Source: Oreohelix idahoensis (Eukaryota; Mollusca; Gastropoda; Stylommatophora; Oreohelicidae). From it: a stretch of 64,000 nt of DNA. Made by a program: the position numbers and the translations under genes. The stretch is from the NCBI GenBank assembly GCA_024509875.1, contig JAMPIV010004271.1, forward strand, positions 1 to 64,000, read 5' to 3'. Of the stretch, positions 13,485 to 25,339 are shown piece after piece. How positions within the stretch are numbered: the first letter of the stretch is position 1; each line of letters starts with the position of its first letter. Under the pieces are notes generated by a model that did not search any database, was not told the DNA's origin, and worked only from the letters and a program-made list of their open reading frames with translations.

Positions 13485-13533
<49 letters not shown>

Positions 13534-14095
13534 ATATAGCCATGTATCAATCAGAGGTGCTGTGGAATAATTCTTCCTTGCCAATCAGTCCCAAAGTTTG
13601 CTCCAGGGGAACCCTGTCAAACGCCGTTTCCATGATCTATGAAAACAAAGATGCATCTCACTTCTTTACTCAAGGGCCTTTTCACCTCAGCTGCTGAGTC
13701 TGAGTGTGAAGATTAGGTCTTGAGTACTTCGGTTTGCTCGGAATCCGCACTGGGCTTCACATCCAATTGTGGCTTCAGCTAGGCGGTCGGATGTGGAGTC
13801 TCTGCTCTTGGATTCTAGAGTAGATTTTACCCAGGGACAATGAGAACGGGGATATGGCCTCTATGGGTTGCCTCAATGGCGAGTGTCCACCCTTTTTGAA
13901 TATTGGTAGTTTTGTTGGCCAAGCTCTCCCTCTTTCCTTTTGGTATTGGTACTTGTGGTTACCATGGGTCTGCCTTGTAAAACCCCTTATGGTGTAGTAG
14001 GTCGCAGGAATGTCTTCTGGTATCGATATTCCACAGGTTTCTTCTCCTTGTGTATTCTCCATCATTGCCATGCTGCTTTGCCCTCTTTGTTTTTT
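13226..14095 (-). repeat. RTE-like LINE fragment with internal deletion
   Basis: The right-to-left order matches the LINE at 34347-37535. At 13226-13375 is the 3' end (the region after the 'GRPRVRW' motif, with 'tacttag' left from the AAGT tail). About 800 bp is then missing. At 13390-13935 is the RT core, including complements of the 'SVRQGD' and 'FDRVPW' coding stretches. From 13936 to about 14095 similarity is weak. The frame is broken in many places and a 46-C run sits inside it. Confidence 0.8.
13488..13533 (+). repeat. Poly(C) tract of 46 bases
   Basis: An uninterrupted C run lies inside a LINE fragment, where the sister copies read 'agctctgtatagcatg'. It makes two proline-rich open frames that are not genes. 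Confidence 0.95.
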
Positions 14096-14799
14096 TCAGA
14101 ACAAAGAATGTCTTCGCATGATATCAAAAGGTTACTTCTCCTTACGTTTTGTCCTGTCTATCCCTTTTTACCTTGGGTGTTTCCATCTTCTGTGATACGT
14201 GGTTCTAATGATATCGGATGATGATATTGGAGCTACTTCAGTGGGGAGTTGCCCTGTTGATGAGGGATTGTCATTATTTCCTGTTCGGCATGGCGGGGCA
14301 GGTTGGGACTTTTTGCCGGGCTGGAATCCTGGATAATTGTGGTGTGGGATTGGTCATTTACAGTTCAAGCCTTCTAGGTGAGGGTGAGGACCGAGTGTGT
14401 ACACAAGCTTGGGATACTGGGGGGCGGGTGATGAGTGTGAGGCTGGGTGAGCTATTTTGCACGAGCCATTAGGGTCAGGATTGGTGGGGGATGACGATAT
14501 GATAAGGGGTGCGGGGGGAGGGCGGTGTGAGGGGGAGGGTCTGGGGGATATGTGGGGAGAGGTACAGTTGCAGTGGGGAACGGGGAGCAGTGGGGGGGGG
14601 GGGGGGCTAAATGAGATATGTTTGGTCTGAGGGGATGGACATGGGTGAGGAGAGGAGTTTGGGGCCTCTTGTGTAGTGTGCCCGTCCGTGCCGGGCACAC
14701 CTAGAGATGGTGTCATTCTTTAACCCTTGATTCCCTAAGTGGTATATGTGGTTGTCGGACTTCACCGCTTGCTTCGGCTAGCAGCTTTACAACAGACTA
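14096..14799. other. G-rich unassigned stretch
   Basis: The + strand is unusually G-rich from 14340 to 14700, with a 15-G run at 14592-14606. The proline-rich frames on the minus strand are a by-product of this composition. No gene seen. Confidence 0.55.
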
Positions 14800-16480
14800 C
14801 AAAATGTCTTTGATAAAAAGCGAAGAAAAAGGACATGCACAAATTTTGATGAGGGACCCTAAACACAAAAATAGGAACAGACACACATGAATGTCTGGAA
14901 AAATCATGGGAAATAACGATGGATTAGGTACAGTGCAATGAGGAAGCTATTAACAAACTTCTGTGCTTCAAAAATTCAACTGGATAAGGAGGAAGCATAT
15001 TTCCACATAGAAAGAATACATACAGCAACATTGGATTTATAAGGACCAACAGAAACATAACAATCCGATTGATCACATTGGGCATAAATAAGAAGTTTTG
15101 GTCATCTTACAAGAAGATAAAGATATACGAGGATGAGTAGAAGATGGTGGTGTCAGCAACAACACACCTCCTACTGAAAGCCAAAAAACAAAATTAAATT
15201 CGCTGGAAAATTTACAAACAGTACATAGCTTATAGGACAAACAGTACAATGTGTGAATATTCTAGAGGGAAAATCAGGAAATAAGAGAAAAATCTGGCAT
15301 TTGTCAAGCCTCAGTACTTCTCAAAAATACCAAGTGTGTACTGTGCCTTCCAACAACTTGATGATAGTTAGCTAGAAATATTGAAGACAACTGGGCAGCA
15401 AGTAAAAACAAAATTATGGAACATGGACATGTGCTGAGAGAGGTTAACTGTGAAAAAAGAGAACATCATCACAAAGCAATGATAAAACAACAGAATACCA
15501 TAATCAAGATAGAAAACATGAAAGCAGATTTAAACGAGAAAAACCAGAAGCGTACCAAATCTCCAAGGCTTTAAGAATTGGTACATAGAATCCAAAACAA
15601 AGAAGTTGAAGTAAACTGGTCAAAAGGAGACAAGAGGAAACATTTGAAAGAGCTGGTTTGTAAGGGACAGCAAGAGGAAGCTGCAGCCATAAAGGAACAC
15701 ATGGATGGAGCCTGTACAGATAACACAAAGAAGGCTAACAGGGAAATTAAAAAGCAAGCAAATGGCCTTATCAGGAATAAAAGAAATGGAAAATTGCTTG
15801 AGTAATGATATGGTAAAGTAACAACAATTGAAGAGATGTGACAGAACATTTTGAGGAACTCAATAAATAGCCCCAGCTCTAACAATTCCACCATAACATC
15901 CCAGCCGAGCAGAAGAGGAGCTACAAATCATACCAGTGAATGCGGGACCCAAGTAGACGAAGTAATTAAAGGACATCCATAAAAGGCTTTTGAAAAGATG
16001 GGACTTAAAGCAGCCAGGTATATAGATGGGTAGTTCCAGCAAGAGGTCATCGACAATAACAGATATTGGATTCCTCTACAAAAGAAACCAGGGAGATCTT
16101 TCTGTTGAGTGTGGGGTTAATAATCACCCCCCCCTCGGGGCGGGTACTTGTGGAAATGTACTGGGAAAGAGTAGTGGGAAATAACCAGTAAAATGGAGTG
16201 GGAAGGAATTGTATCCTGGGCAATGTTGCCTTAAGAAGGGAAAGTTTACAAGTGTGGGGCACCAAATTATAGAAGGAATAAAGACATGTAATATCGAAGT
16301 GTCACAGGAAAAGTTGTGTTAAACATCAAGGGGGATCATCTTTCGTAGTGGGTGCATTGGAAAGAGTACATAGGAGTTTTACATAGACATAGCAGGACAG
16401 AAAACCAGGCAGTCGTTCTTGACAAAATCAGAATATTCGCTGATACAGTTTTTCTCTTAGCCCACATTAGTTGTAGAATA
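14800..16480 (+). pseudogene. Decayed LINE reverse transcriptase
   Basis: Forward-strand translations give scattered LINE-like pieces in changing frames. At 15580-15805 there is a lysine-rich linker of the kind found between endonuclease and RT domains, ending 'IRNKRNGKLLE'. Around 16430-16475 a stretch reads 'IRIFADTVFLLAH', which fits the RT catalytic motif (F/Y)ADD with the second D mutated. Stops and frameshifts separate the pieces, so the copy is inactive. The order linker then FADD box fits a single forward copy. It is more diverged than the RTE-like copies and probably belongs to another LINE family. Its boundaries are uncertain. Confidence 0.5.
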
Positions 16481-19029
16481 ACTGGTTGAAACTAGTCTTC
16501 AGTAATGGAATTTGATACGACTATCCAACATTGCACATACCTTGTGACTATTGTGTGCTGTATGGTCCAGGTGCGCGCTGCACAACCCAAATTTTGAAAT
16601 CATCTGATGTGGCATTCTGGAGTCCCATCCCGACCCCCAGACAACCTACCCAGAACCTTACGTTACGGCCCGGTGTGCAACACTTGGATGCCTCATTGTG
16701 ATACTCAATTCTGCACTATTTCTATATAACAAGCAACAGACTCTAAGAGACCTTTTGTGACAAAACACCCCCCATAGTGGATTCCACTAGATCAATGGAC
16801 TTCGAGTTGGGAATAATGACTAATCAGGCTTCAATGATCTAGCATTTTCAGAAATTCACTCCAACTTACTGTTGACCCATACCCATAGCATCAGATTGGC
16901 AATTCAAAATGAGAATACACGATGAGAGGTCACAACAAATGGGAGTTTGAAAATACATAGGAAAAAAAGACCAAGGGTAAATGAGGAATAAATGCAAGAA
17001 ATTATAACTTTGGTTGAGCTTGAGAAACTCATAAATATGTAGAATGTAACCCCATATTTGACATGCAATATAGACATTGTTGGTGGACAGACACTGAGAT
17101 CAATATAAGCAATACAACAAAGCATACTTGGTGCTCTGTGGTAGGTCCTGGGAACATAGTTGGAACTCCTGAGGAAAAAAGAATCCAAAACTTACAACCT
17201 ACTGAGCTTCCCTCAGGTAATTGTCGTTGTTGTTGTATACATAAATCTAATACTAGGGCTACCATGTGTCTTGGATGCTAAGCATTCTCGCTCTTTTACA
17301 GGCCAGTAATATCCAAGTTGTAGGTGAACGCTGCGCATCTGGGTATTACTCTAGCACTGTAAAAATCCTAGGGCTTTTCCTGTGTGTGCTGAATTTGCCA
17401 TTCTGAGAAGACATGTTGTGTTGCCACAGTGTAATGAGCTCCAGCTTGGCTGTATTTATAGGATTCTATCACATCTGGTTTTCCAAAGGCTAGGGTTAAC
17501 ATAGTGACGTGAAACTTCCCCCCGTGGACAGTTCATCCCCATCCCGGCACACCCATCTAAAGGGGGCTCTCCTATATATTTGCGACGATAAATAATATGA
17601 GTTACTCTGGTTAATGGGCTCTAGACCTAAGGAATTGTCTCGTAATGGCACAGTGCCCGACTTGAACTCAGCTTGTCACATTTGCCTATCACTGGGTCCA
17701 TATTGATGATCCTTCATGCTTGCCAGGTCAAAACACTGTCTAGAGCAAAGGATCTATACCTATACCGGGGGCTCAAAGTAACTTCTCCAAAGCTTAGTGT
17801 CCCCAATGATGGGTTTTCACAAAACTTAGGTTCACCACTAGGGGGGAATAATCACTGGAAGGTGTGTGGTTGATTTATTGAGTACAATGACCCCCTACCA
17901 AATTAACTCACAGACAACAGGTAAACCACATTTCCACGTAAACATTTGTTGTTAGCCATTGTTGCAAATAGATAAGCCGGTTGGGTTGTCTTATGCCTGG
18001 TTTTGACTCCCTGATCCATGGCCAACCATTGCATTGGTTATTACTGGTGTATTTCCACTAAGAGGGTGACTACAAGGAATGTAAATCCAATTCAAATGCT
18101 ATTATTACAACCCCCACCAAAAATAAATTTTGCTCGGAGCTCATGAAATGCTTCTTTGAATGCACTCAAGCCAAACCACACATGAAAAAACCACCCACAA
18201 ACACAACACCAACAGGCTATATACCTTCCAATATCTTTGTAAAACCTCAATCACAACTGTACCACAACAAAGCAAACCAATGTCAAATCCGACATACATC
18301 CATTCTCACCATCCCCAAGGAATAATTGAATGTCACAAACAATCAGCAAAAATACCCATTGGCTTGCACCCCTTGTGTTAATACAGTGTATTGAATGCAT
18401 TTACGCACACAACCCCAATACTTATCATAAATCCAGGGGGGACACTTTAACCTTAAATAACATCCATTACCCCATATCAAACAGATGTCGATTTGGTTTT
18501 AAACATACACAAAACGTGATGACATAACCACAAATAATAATCAACATCTACAAAACAAATTACCAATCCATAACATGTAACCTTTTCCTCTTTATCCATG
18601 AGGTGTAAGAGGGTTGTGGCTAAGAGTGGTTGTTGGGGTACAGCTGGTAGTACCCCCTTACGGATGGGTGGCGACCCATACCCTCCCCATGATAGGTCCA
18701 TAGGTCCTCCCACCCCCCATCAGTGGTCAGTTTTTCACGCGTAAGTCTCTCGGCAGGGACTCGGTGGGATCGCGTCGGGTGAATTGGGCACCGTGTCCTC
18801 TAAGAGTGCCTACACTGTTACTATTACCTTGTTGTATAGAGTTGATCCGCCCTGGCTGATGCTGTCTGTCTTGCTATGAGGGCTTTCCTTGGGGAGTTCT
18901 GGTTTTACCTGGATCTTTCGGTTTTCCAAATTGGCTTGTTGTCTCGTAGTAGCACGTTTTGTTAGCCCGTTCCTTTTCATAGTTACAGAACCTATGTCTG
19001 CTATAGTCATGGCCAATTCCTTTTATTGG
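16481..19029. other. Unassigned sequence
   Basis: No gene or repeat family recognised. Open frames of 60-94 codons have no domain. A degenerate extension of the reverse LINE at 19030 may begin as early as about 18840, but I could not align it. Confidence 0.5.
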
Positions 19030-19960
19030 TGTAGCGGGGGGTCAAGAACAGGGTGTCTCACTCTGGGTCTCTGCTGGGGGCGGGTGTGGATTTCTAGGCC
19101 TTACTGCGTAGGTTCGTCTCCTGGTTGCGGACCATGTCTCGTTATGTATTTACTTCAAACACCTCTCCTCATGGATTACCTCATGTTCTAACGGTTTGGA
19201 TCCTGGAACGTTTTGATGGGGTTGTTAAGACATTTTCCCCTGATTATTCGGGCATCCTCATGTCAATTTCCCTACTTAGGGGATATTTGGTAGGAGCTAG
19301 TTTTCAGCTAAAGTTTTACCCAGCATCTTCGTATTTCTTACCAGACCTATCATATTCTTGCAAGTGGATTCCTCGATTTATTGCATTGAAATATGTCTCC
19401 CAGCTGTGCTTTTCGGAGTGGCCATATCTGCTTCTTTGGAATGCCCTTTCCTTTTCGGTCTTTAATTGATCCGAGGTATTCTATATGTGGTCGGGTCGAC
19501 ACTGCTCCAGGACCTGTTTCCATCTCCCAGAAAGCTTAAATTGAATGTCTTTATTTCTTCCTCGTGTTTTACCATGTGGAATTGTTGTTGTAGATGCTGC
19601 TTTTGACCCTATCCCTCTAGTCTCCTGATCTTCCATTCCTGACGTGCAGGTTGGATTGGTGATGTGCCTTTGCTGTTTTTGCTTGCAGCGGCTTCATCAA
19701 CTGCGTAAATTGCCTGATTGAATTACTTACCTGTGTGGTTCTTCTTCTGTTATCCCCATCTGTATATCCCCACTGATTCTTTCCTTGTTCTCTCCATTTA
19801 TATGACTTTGATTTGACACACATTCGTCCTTGTGGTGTTTTGACAAAGATAAGGTCCTCATAGATTCTCATCTGTCTTACGACTGTTCTTGTTGTCTTCG
19901 GTTTGGTAATGTTCTCTTCTGACTCTATGGTTTGCTTGTCCCTCTCCTAATTTCTGCAAG
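19030..19960 (-). repeat. RTE-like LINE fragment, RT 3' half
   Basis: In reverse it matches about 36530-37230 of the LINE at 34347-37535. The order runs from the 'MVRNQTIRQGLK' region (19100-19140) to the 'NYVRTANHK' region (19925-19955), and the complement of 'GFLSKKEVG' lies near 19360-19400. It is heavily mutated and not coding. Confidence 0.75.
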
Positions 19961-22757
19961 GACGTAAGTACGTGTGTTTTGGTTAGTTAGTAAGAGATAA
20001 GACTGGTAGATGCTCTGTTGTATAGCTTGTTATCGTCACACCTATGTTTTTAGAGAAAACTTCTCTTAAACAAAAAATATTTATTATATGGTAAGGTTTG
20101 TTTTACTCTATTTTCACACAAATGGGTTTCTAGCAGGTTGTCGGTGAAAGGGTGTCTTACGGCGGTGCTACGGAGTTCGGTGCAATTGTTGTGATGAGAT
20201 CCTCCTTGTGTGTTATTAGGGTGTGGTGTGTGATCTGCTATGTTCTGGGAGTGGTGTTTGGGCAAGCTCTGATGGGGTGCTATGTGGGGTGGGTGCTAAG
20301 GTGTGATCAGGTTGTATTGAGAGTAGTTTTTTCACTTTTGTTTACCTTATTGCGTCCTTTTTGCGGACTGGTGGCTCAGCAAAGTGGGCTGGGTGTGCGG
20401 GGCGTAGGTGATTGGTTTGTGTTGTGGATTCGGGCCTGGGACGGGTGGGGAGGGGGGGGGGTGGGGGCTGGGGGATTGGGGATTGGGGGCACGGGGGGGC
20501 ACGGGGGTGCGGGGCGCTAGTTGAGGTGGGGTCTGGGTTGGATTTTATGTCCACATTAGGGCACCTGGGTAGTGTCCACGAACGTACTTCTCATATGTTA
20601 ATTTCATTTTATCTTTTGCGATGCTGATATTACTGTATATGGAGCAGAGTGCAGAGAAGGTGTGTCATGGTCGTCGGCAAAGTCTAGCTAAATATCAATT
20701 GGTCTAGGATCGTACACAAAGCTGTTTTGTCAAAAGTCCACTAGTATTTCCCAATTCTGTTGGATGTAGTCTGTGTTCTTCATAACCATATCTACAACCT
20801 TTACAGTGCTGGATAACATTTGCGATAAGAGAGGGCACTATCCCGTTGCATACTCCAAGTGTTGTTTGCAATCCCATACTATCCCAAAATCGGTCTGTAA
20901 GTTTGGCTCTTGCACGTAGATTATAGAAGTGAGCCAATTGACAGGGCTTTAATATGGTTTTCCTTTATTATAAGTTATTGTTTTCAGGGAGGATGAGACT
21001 TTATATAATGGTTCTCATCAATTTCCGAAAGTGAAGTGGATTTGTTTACATCGTTACAAAAATGTCATTTTTTCTTTGGTACACATGCAAGTAAAAGTGT
21101 GAGTGATTCAGTTCCAGAAGTGCTCCAATATTATTTCTCAAGTTTGTGATTTGATTGGTCTTGGGTTAGAATACAGGGGATCTGTTTGTGCCATAAATTT
21201 TTTGCTGGTTTCTTCTCTTCAGCTACTGCCTTTGTATCTATGTACTCTTTAAAATCTCACAAGAACGATCCTGATTATGTTTCCCTGGCACTGATTTAGT
21301 AATATAATTTCTACCGTAACGTTTTGTTGCACTCTAGACGTAGTTGCCGCCTTGTTTATGGCAACTTGACTCAGATATCACTTCCCTTCTTAGCCAATCA
21401 GGACCTATATTCTGCCTTCCATTTCTATTAGATTATTAATCATTGTTAATATTCTCCCACTGGCAACTAGGGACTACGGGACTCTGAGAACAAGATAACA
21501 ATTTTTTTTTTTTTTGACTTTCGTAATCTCTACTCGGTACTCCTTAGGTATCAGTTGTTGTCCGAAACCTAACTTGGTCGTTAATGTACTCATCGATAAC
21601 GCACTACACGCCGGAGGAAACCATGGATACTGGTTTTGTTTATTTAGAAATCGGTTTCTCAGTAAAAATATATATGTCTACAGACGTTTGATCTCATGAA
21701 ATCTTGGCAGTCAGTTCTAATATAAAAATACTAAAAAATAATCACTGTTTTTAACTTACTTAGTCGTCTTCTTGCTCTATTACTGTAGAATCAGAGATTG
21801 AAAAAAAAAAAAAAATACAAAAAAACTATTACCACAATCAGTAGGTTACGTCTTACAAAGCAGATTTATGACAAGAAAAACTCTGTACGTTGCTCCACAG
21901 GCCTTCGGTCAGGGACAGACAAAATACAGATGGACAGGAGGGAAAGTTAAAGAGAGAAATTTAAGTAGAGAACATGCAAACTATAAACAAAAATAGATAA
22001 AAAAACACTCCTTTATGTACCTCAGTCACTTGTTGGAGCATAAGATTTGGTCTGCCAATAAGCAGTGAGAATAAGTGGTTAAGTACATTAAATTAAAAAT
22101 AATGAAAACAAGGGGACCAAGGAACGGAAAACAAAGGGGGGGGGGGGGGGGGGGGGGGAAATTAAAATAAAAATATTAAAAATGAAATAAATAATTTTTA
22201 TTTTAAATAAAAATAAATAATTGTTTTTTTTTTAATTTTAAAAATTAAAATAAAAATTATATTTTAATAAAAATATTGGGTGTAGAATCTCAGTATAGTA
22301 GTCTTAAAGTATGATAGGTCATAATACAACTGGGACTAGGATAGAAAAGGATGCACGCCTCATATACATTAATAAAAATGTTGGAGATATTCAAACCGTG
22401 GGGTTTAAGGCAAACCCATAAGATGGATGATGCGCTGTGTTCCAGGCGAAACCGACTGTTGGCGTTCTATGAAACAGGATCTGATGGCTGTCACCTGGAT
22501 TGTCAGTGGGCACCGTTGGTGGCCAGGGCCATTTTGAAGTGGACTGGGACACAGGTGGTTTGTGGATTTCAAATGAGAGATGCCGTAGAAAGTAGAGGTG
22601 TCTGCCGAATCGGTTTTCGCCCCAGTCGTGATGCCCGTAAAAAAAGTTTGGCCGTTGTAAGTAATATTTGCTAACGTTTGCATATAACAGCATAATAATG
22701 ACGTTGCGTGACTCGGCATGTGAAAGCTATGGGTGATGATGAAACTTGGCCTATAGG
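19961..22757. other. Unassigned sequence with G-rich and AT-rich low-complexity blocks
   Basis: 20400-20520 is extremely G-rich. There is a 23-G run at 22136-22158, followed by a run of A/T only (22160-22280). A less AT-rich block at 22340-22675 is open in three frames on both strands (107, 100 and 132 codons), but no domain was recognised. It directly precedes the truncated start of the LTR element. Confidence 0.5.
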
Positions 22758-23590
22758 GGAAATATGAAAGCCTAACAAATAAAATTAATAAAGAGAAGAG
22801 CAATGGTAAAATAACAGTGCTGTCACAAAGAATGTACTCGAAATCCCCTTGTTTTCTGCTTCGTCTGCAAATTGTAACGCTTTCACGTTGATAGTAAAAG
22901 CTTACTGTATTATACCCGCTTTCTTCAATGAAACGTGTGCTGTATTTCTTGGAAAAACATTGAGAGGCAGACTGCGTAATGACCTAAATTAATCCTAACA
23001 TTAATTATACTATGTTACCAAAAACGAACGAACAGATGGACAAAAGGATAAAAAGAGAAGGGAGAGGCAGAAAGCCGAACACTAAACACGCGTCGCGCGA
23101 TACACAAATGCTGCCATCACGCGTGTAAGTCTACATGCACTAATTTTTTTTCAGACGGACAGTGATAAAATACACTACCCTTTCCCAGAGTTAGGTTTAT
23201 AAATCATAACAGACTCTTATTAGAAAAGACAACATTATATGGGTTTACGTTTGAACACATAACAGTACCCAGACAGCACATCTTCTAAACAGGAGATAGA
23301 AGAAATTGCATATTTTGAACGCAGCCACGTAGCTCCTTTAAATTAGTATTTTTGGGTTCCTTAGGGTTTGCTGACAAATAATATGTAAAACGTTACGCAA
23401 ATAGTCCAGGAATTAATAAATTATACCCAAAATAAAATATTGGGGGTGCCTGACAGCATAAAATCATTTCTGCTCATAAAATTTTTTATAACGTGTTTGA
23501 AAAAACCTTACGTTACATAAATAGCCTACCATGTAAACTCCAAATTGATTGGAGCGCAACAAATGAAAGCCTAACCACGATTGGTCGGGC

Positions 23591-23598
23591 TATAAATA
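23591..23598 (+). promoter_or_regulatory. TATA box in the LTR
   Basis: The octamer tataaata lies in 'gggctataaatactatc' and is conserved in the 3' LTR (30113-30120) and in the reverse lone LTR (61597-61604). It is the best candidate for the LTR core promoter. Confidence 0.5.
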
Positions 23599-24225
23599 CT
23601 ATCTTGGGTGTTGGGGGAGACGGGAAAAGATAACATTTTTTCAAACACTTGTCGAAACGTGGCTCATTGGCCAGTCTCGCTGATATACACACTTGGGAGC
23701 GTTAGTTCGAGACCACTAATTCAAATAAGCTTGATAAAGCAACAGTGCGTTGAAGCCAGCTCACATTTTTGCTAAAATAAAAGCCTGGAACATAGGCAGA
23801 TGGGAATTTGTGCCAGTTTGTGCCAGAATTCATTGCTAATCAACGTATCTGTGTTTATTTCCATGAAATTGTGGTAAGCTTGAACCATTCAGTATCTTTT
23901 AATGAAAAATTGAATGTGAATTGTTGATTTATGCCTGTATATATATATGTGTAGTTCAGTGGCAAACGTGAGGTAAAGCCTATAATGCTCCAGCCTGAAC
24001 AGAGGGTGTCGGAGAGAAGTAAAACGGCATGGAATGGCCAAATAGTACACTGACACCTGGATGATTGACTAGAAAGAAATAATGCTGGAAGTGCAGAGGC
24101 GTAGTAACCATTAAGAAGGGTAATACTGGAATAAAGTATTTCAAATGAAGCTGACTGTTGGCCTAACGCTCTGAACGCAATGTTTGTGCTGTATTGTGAT
24201 CAGTGTAAAAGAGAATATAAATTAG

Positions 24226-24465
24226 TTATGAAGTAGAAGGTACATCCTTCTTGATTTCAGGGACAGTGGTCTTGATGGTACTGAGCAGCATCTGGTCAGA
24301 GATTTGCTGAATCCAGAGTCGGACAGCATACTCCTTGGTCTTTTTAGCTATCAGTGAGGTGTCTCCTGAGCCCAGAGGAGAATTCGAGCAGAGGAGTCCT
24401 TTCCTGCCGCCATCACTAAAGATAAGCAGAGTTGGCCAGCTGAGCTCAACATTATGTCCCCTCAT
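24226..24465 (-). other. 79-codon antisense open frame inside the LTR
   Basis: An ATG-initiated frame runs antisense to the retrotransposon. It is also present in the reverse lone LTR (60732-60971, sense to the + strand) and, with a 1-base deletion near its start, in the 3' LTR (30746-30940). Comparing the first and third copies by eye gives five amino-acid-changing differences and one silent difference, so there is no sign of protein-level constraint. No domain recognised. It may be a captured fragment or chance. Confidence 0.35.
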
Positions 24466-24993
24466 CTTGAAATAACTTTATAAAATTAACTATTTCAGAG
24501 GGGAAATTTACTTGTCTTAAAATCAGGAACTGTGAACATCTCCAATACTGGTCCCTAAAGACAAACTATTGAAGTCATGATGACAAATACCAACAGAGCT
24601 TGAACAAAACAAAACCAGTATTACCTCATTTTACTACTACACAACTGACACACATAGAACATTTGTAATAATATATGTCACTACAATATTCATATTAAAT
24701 ACATTCTGTACATAACTTGTAATTTATATTGATTGTGATTCCTGGTTCCCTTGTAGTTGAATCAGGACACATATTCATTCATGCCAGTAATGAATACATA
24801 TTGTTATTTGAAAGTTATCAGTGACTCCTTTAAGATATTCTCATAGAGTGTTTTATGTATGTGAGTGTCACAGTGTTGTCAAGTGTGGTGGAATAAATTA
24901 AATTGTTTATCTGTCTGTTGTTGTTATGACTTACACTTCACCATACTCATACCCTAGACACATAACGTAGCATCACACTATTCCAGAATAATT

Positions 24994-25089
24994 CTGACTG
25001 AGATATATATATATGTGGTAGCAAGTAAGGTTATCTATAATACACTACTCTTAATAGATATAGATACCTTCACAGCTGATCTCAGTCAG
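24994..25089. repeat. 11-bp perfect inverted repeat in the extra LTR segment
   Basis: ctgactgagat at 24994-25004 pairs with atctcagtcag at 25079-25089, with a 74-base AT-rich loop. It lies inside the 190-base segment bracketed by cacttcacca repeats (24934-24943 and 25124-25133). Confidence 0.6.
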
Positions 25090-25136
25090 TACACTAAGTT
25101 CCCTATAAATATTTATAACATCCCACTTCACCACAT

Positions 25137-25165
25137 ATATTGGGGTCTCGCTCTCGGGATTTTGA
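25137..25165 (+). promoter_or_regulatory. Probable primer-binding site
   Basis: 'ttggggtctcgctctcggga' starts a few bases after the presumed LTR end. It resembles 'atggtggctcgtttttccgg', directly behind the 5' LTR of the related element at 40532-49110. The shared position and pattern (ctcg...ccggga...ttgaa) suggest the same priming tRNA. I could not assign the tRNA. Confidence 0.45.
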
Positions 25166-25339
25166 ATCTTTAACTATTAAAAATATTGGGGGTAATTCAC
25201 TTCAGGGAATATAAGAATTAAAAGGTATCCTTGGGTGGAATTAAATAAGGTTGAGCTCACGGTGCCTGTGTTGTCCATTAGATATATATTTAGAGATTGA
25301 ATTGTTGGTTAGACATTGTATTAAGTTACCTGATAGACA

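Larger units (their letters stand above)
22758..25133 (+). repeat. 5' LTR, truncated at its 5' end
   Basis: Matches 29281-31447 almost throughout, with small indels. The first ~40 bases present in the 3' LTR (29240-29280) are absent. The right border is set by the tRNA-primer-like site at about 25139. The last 190 bases (24944-25133) have no counterpart in the other two LTR copies. Confidence 0.8.

Noticed and set aside
13328..13697. Two overlapping open frames with polyproline stretches
   Set aside because: The prolines come from the 46-C run inside a reverse LINE fragment; the flanking codons are antisense LINE sequence.
14354..14716. Proline-rich 120- and 82-codon minus-strand frames
   Set aside because: By-product of the G-rich + strand; no start context, domain or conservation.
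20152..20627. Gly/Val-rich frames of 122 and 71 codons
   Set aside because: Low-complexity G-rich sequence gives spurious open frames in several phases.
22351..22803. 107-, 100- and 132-codon frames on both strands as a host exon
   Set aside because: No domain or splice-site arrangement was recognised and the frames overlap in three phases; left as unassigned sequence.
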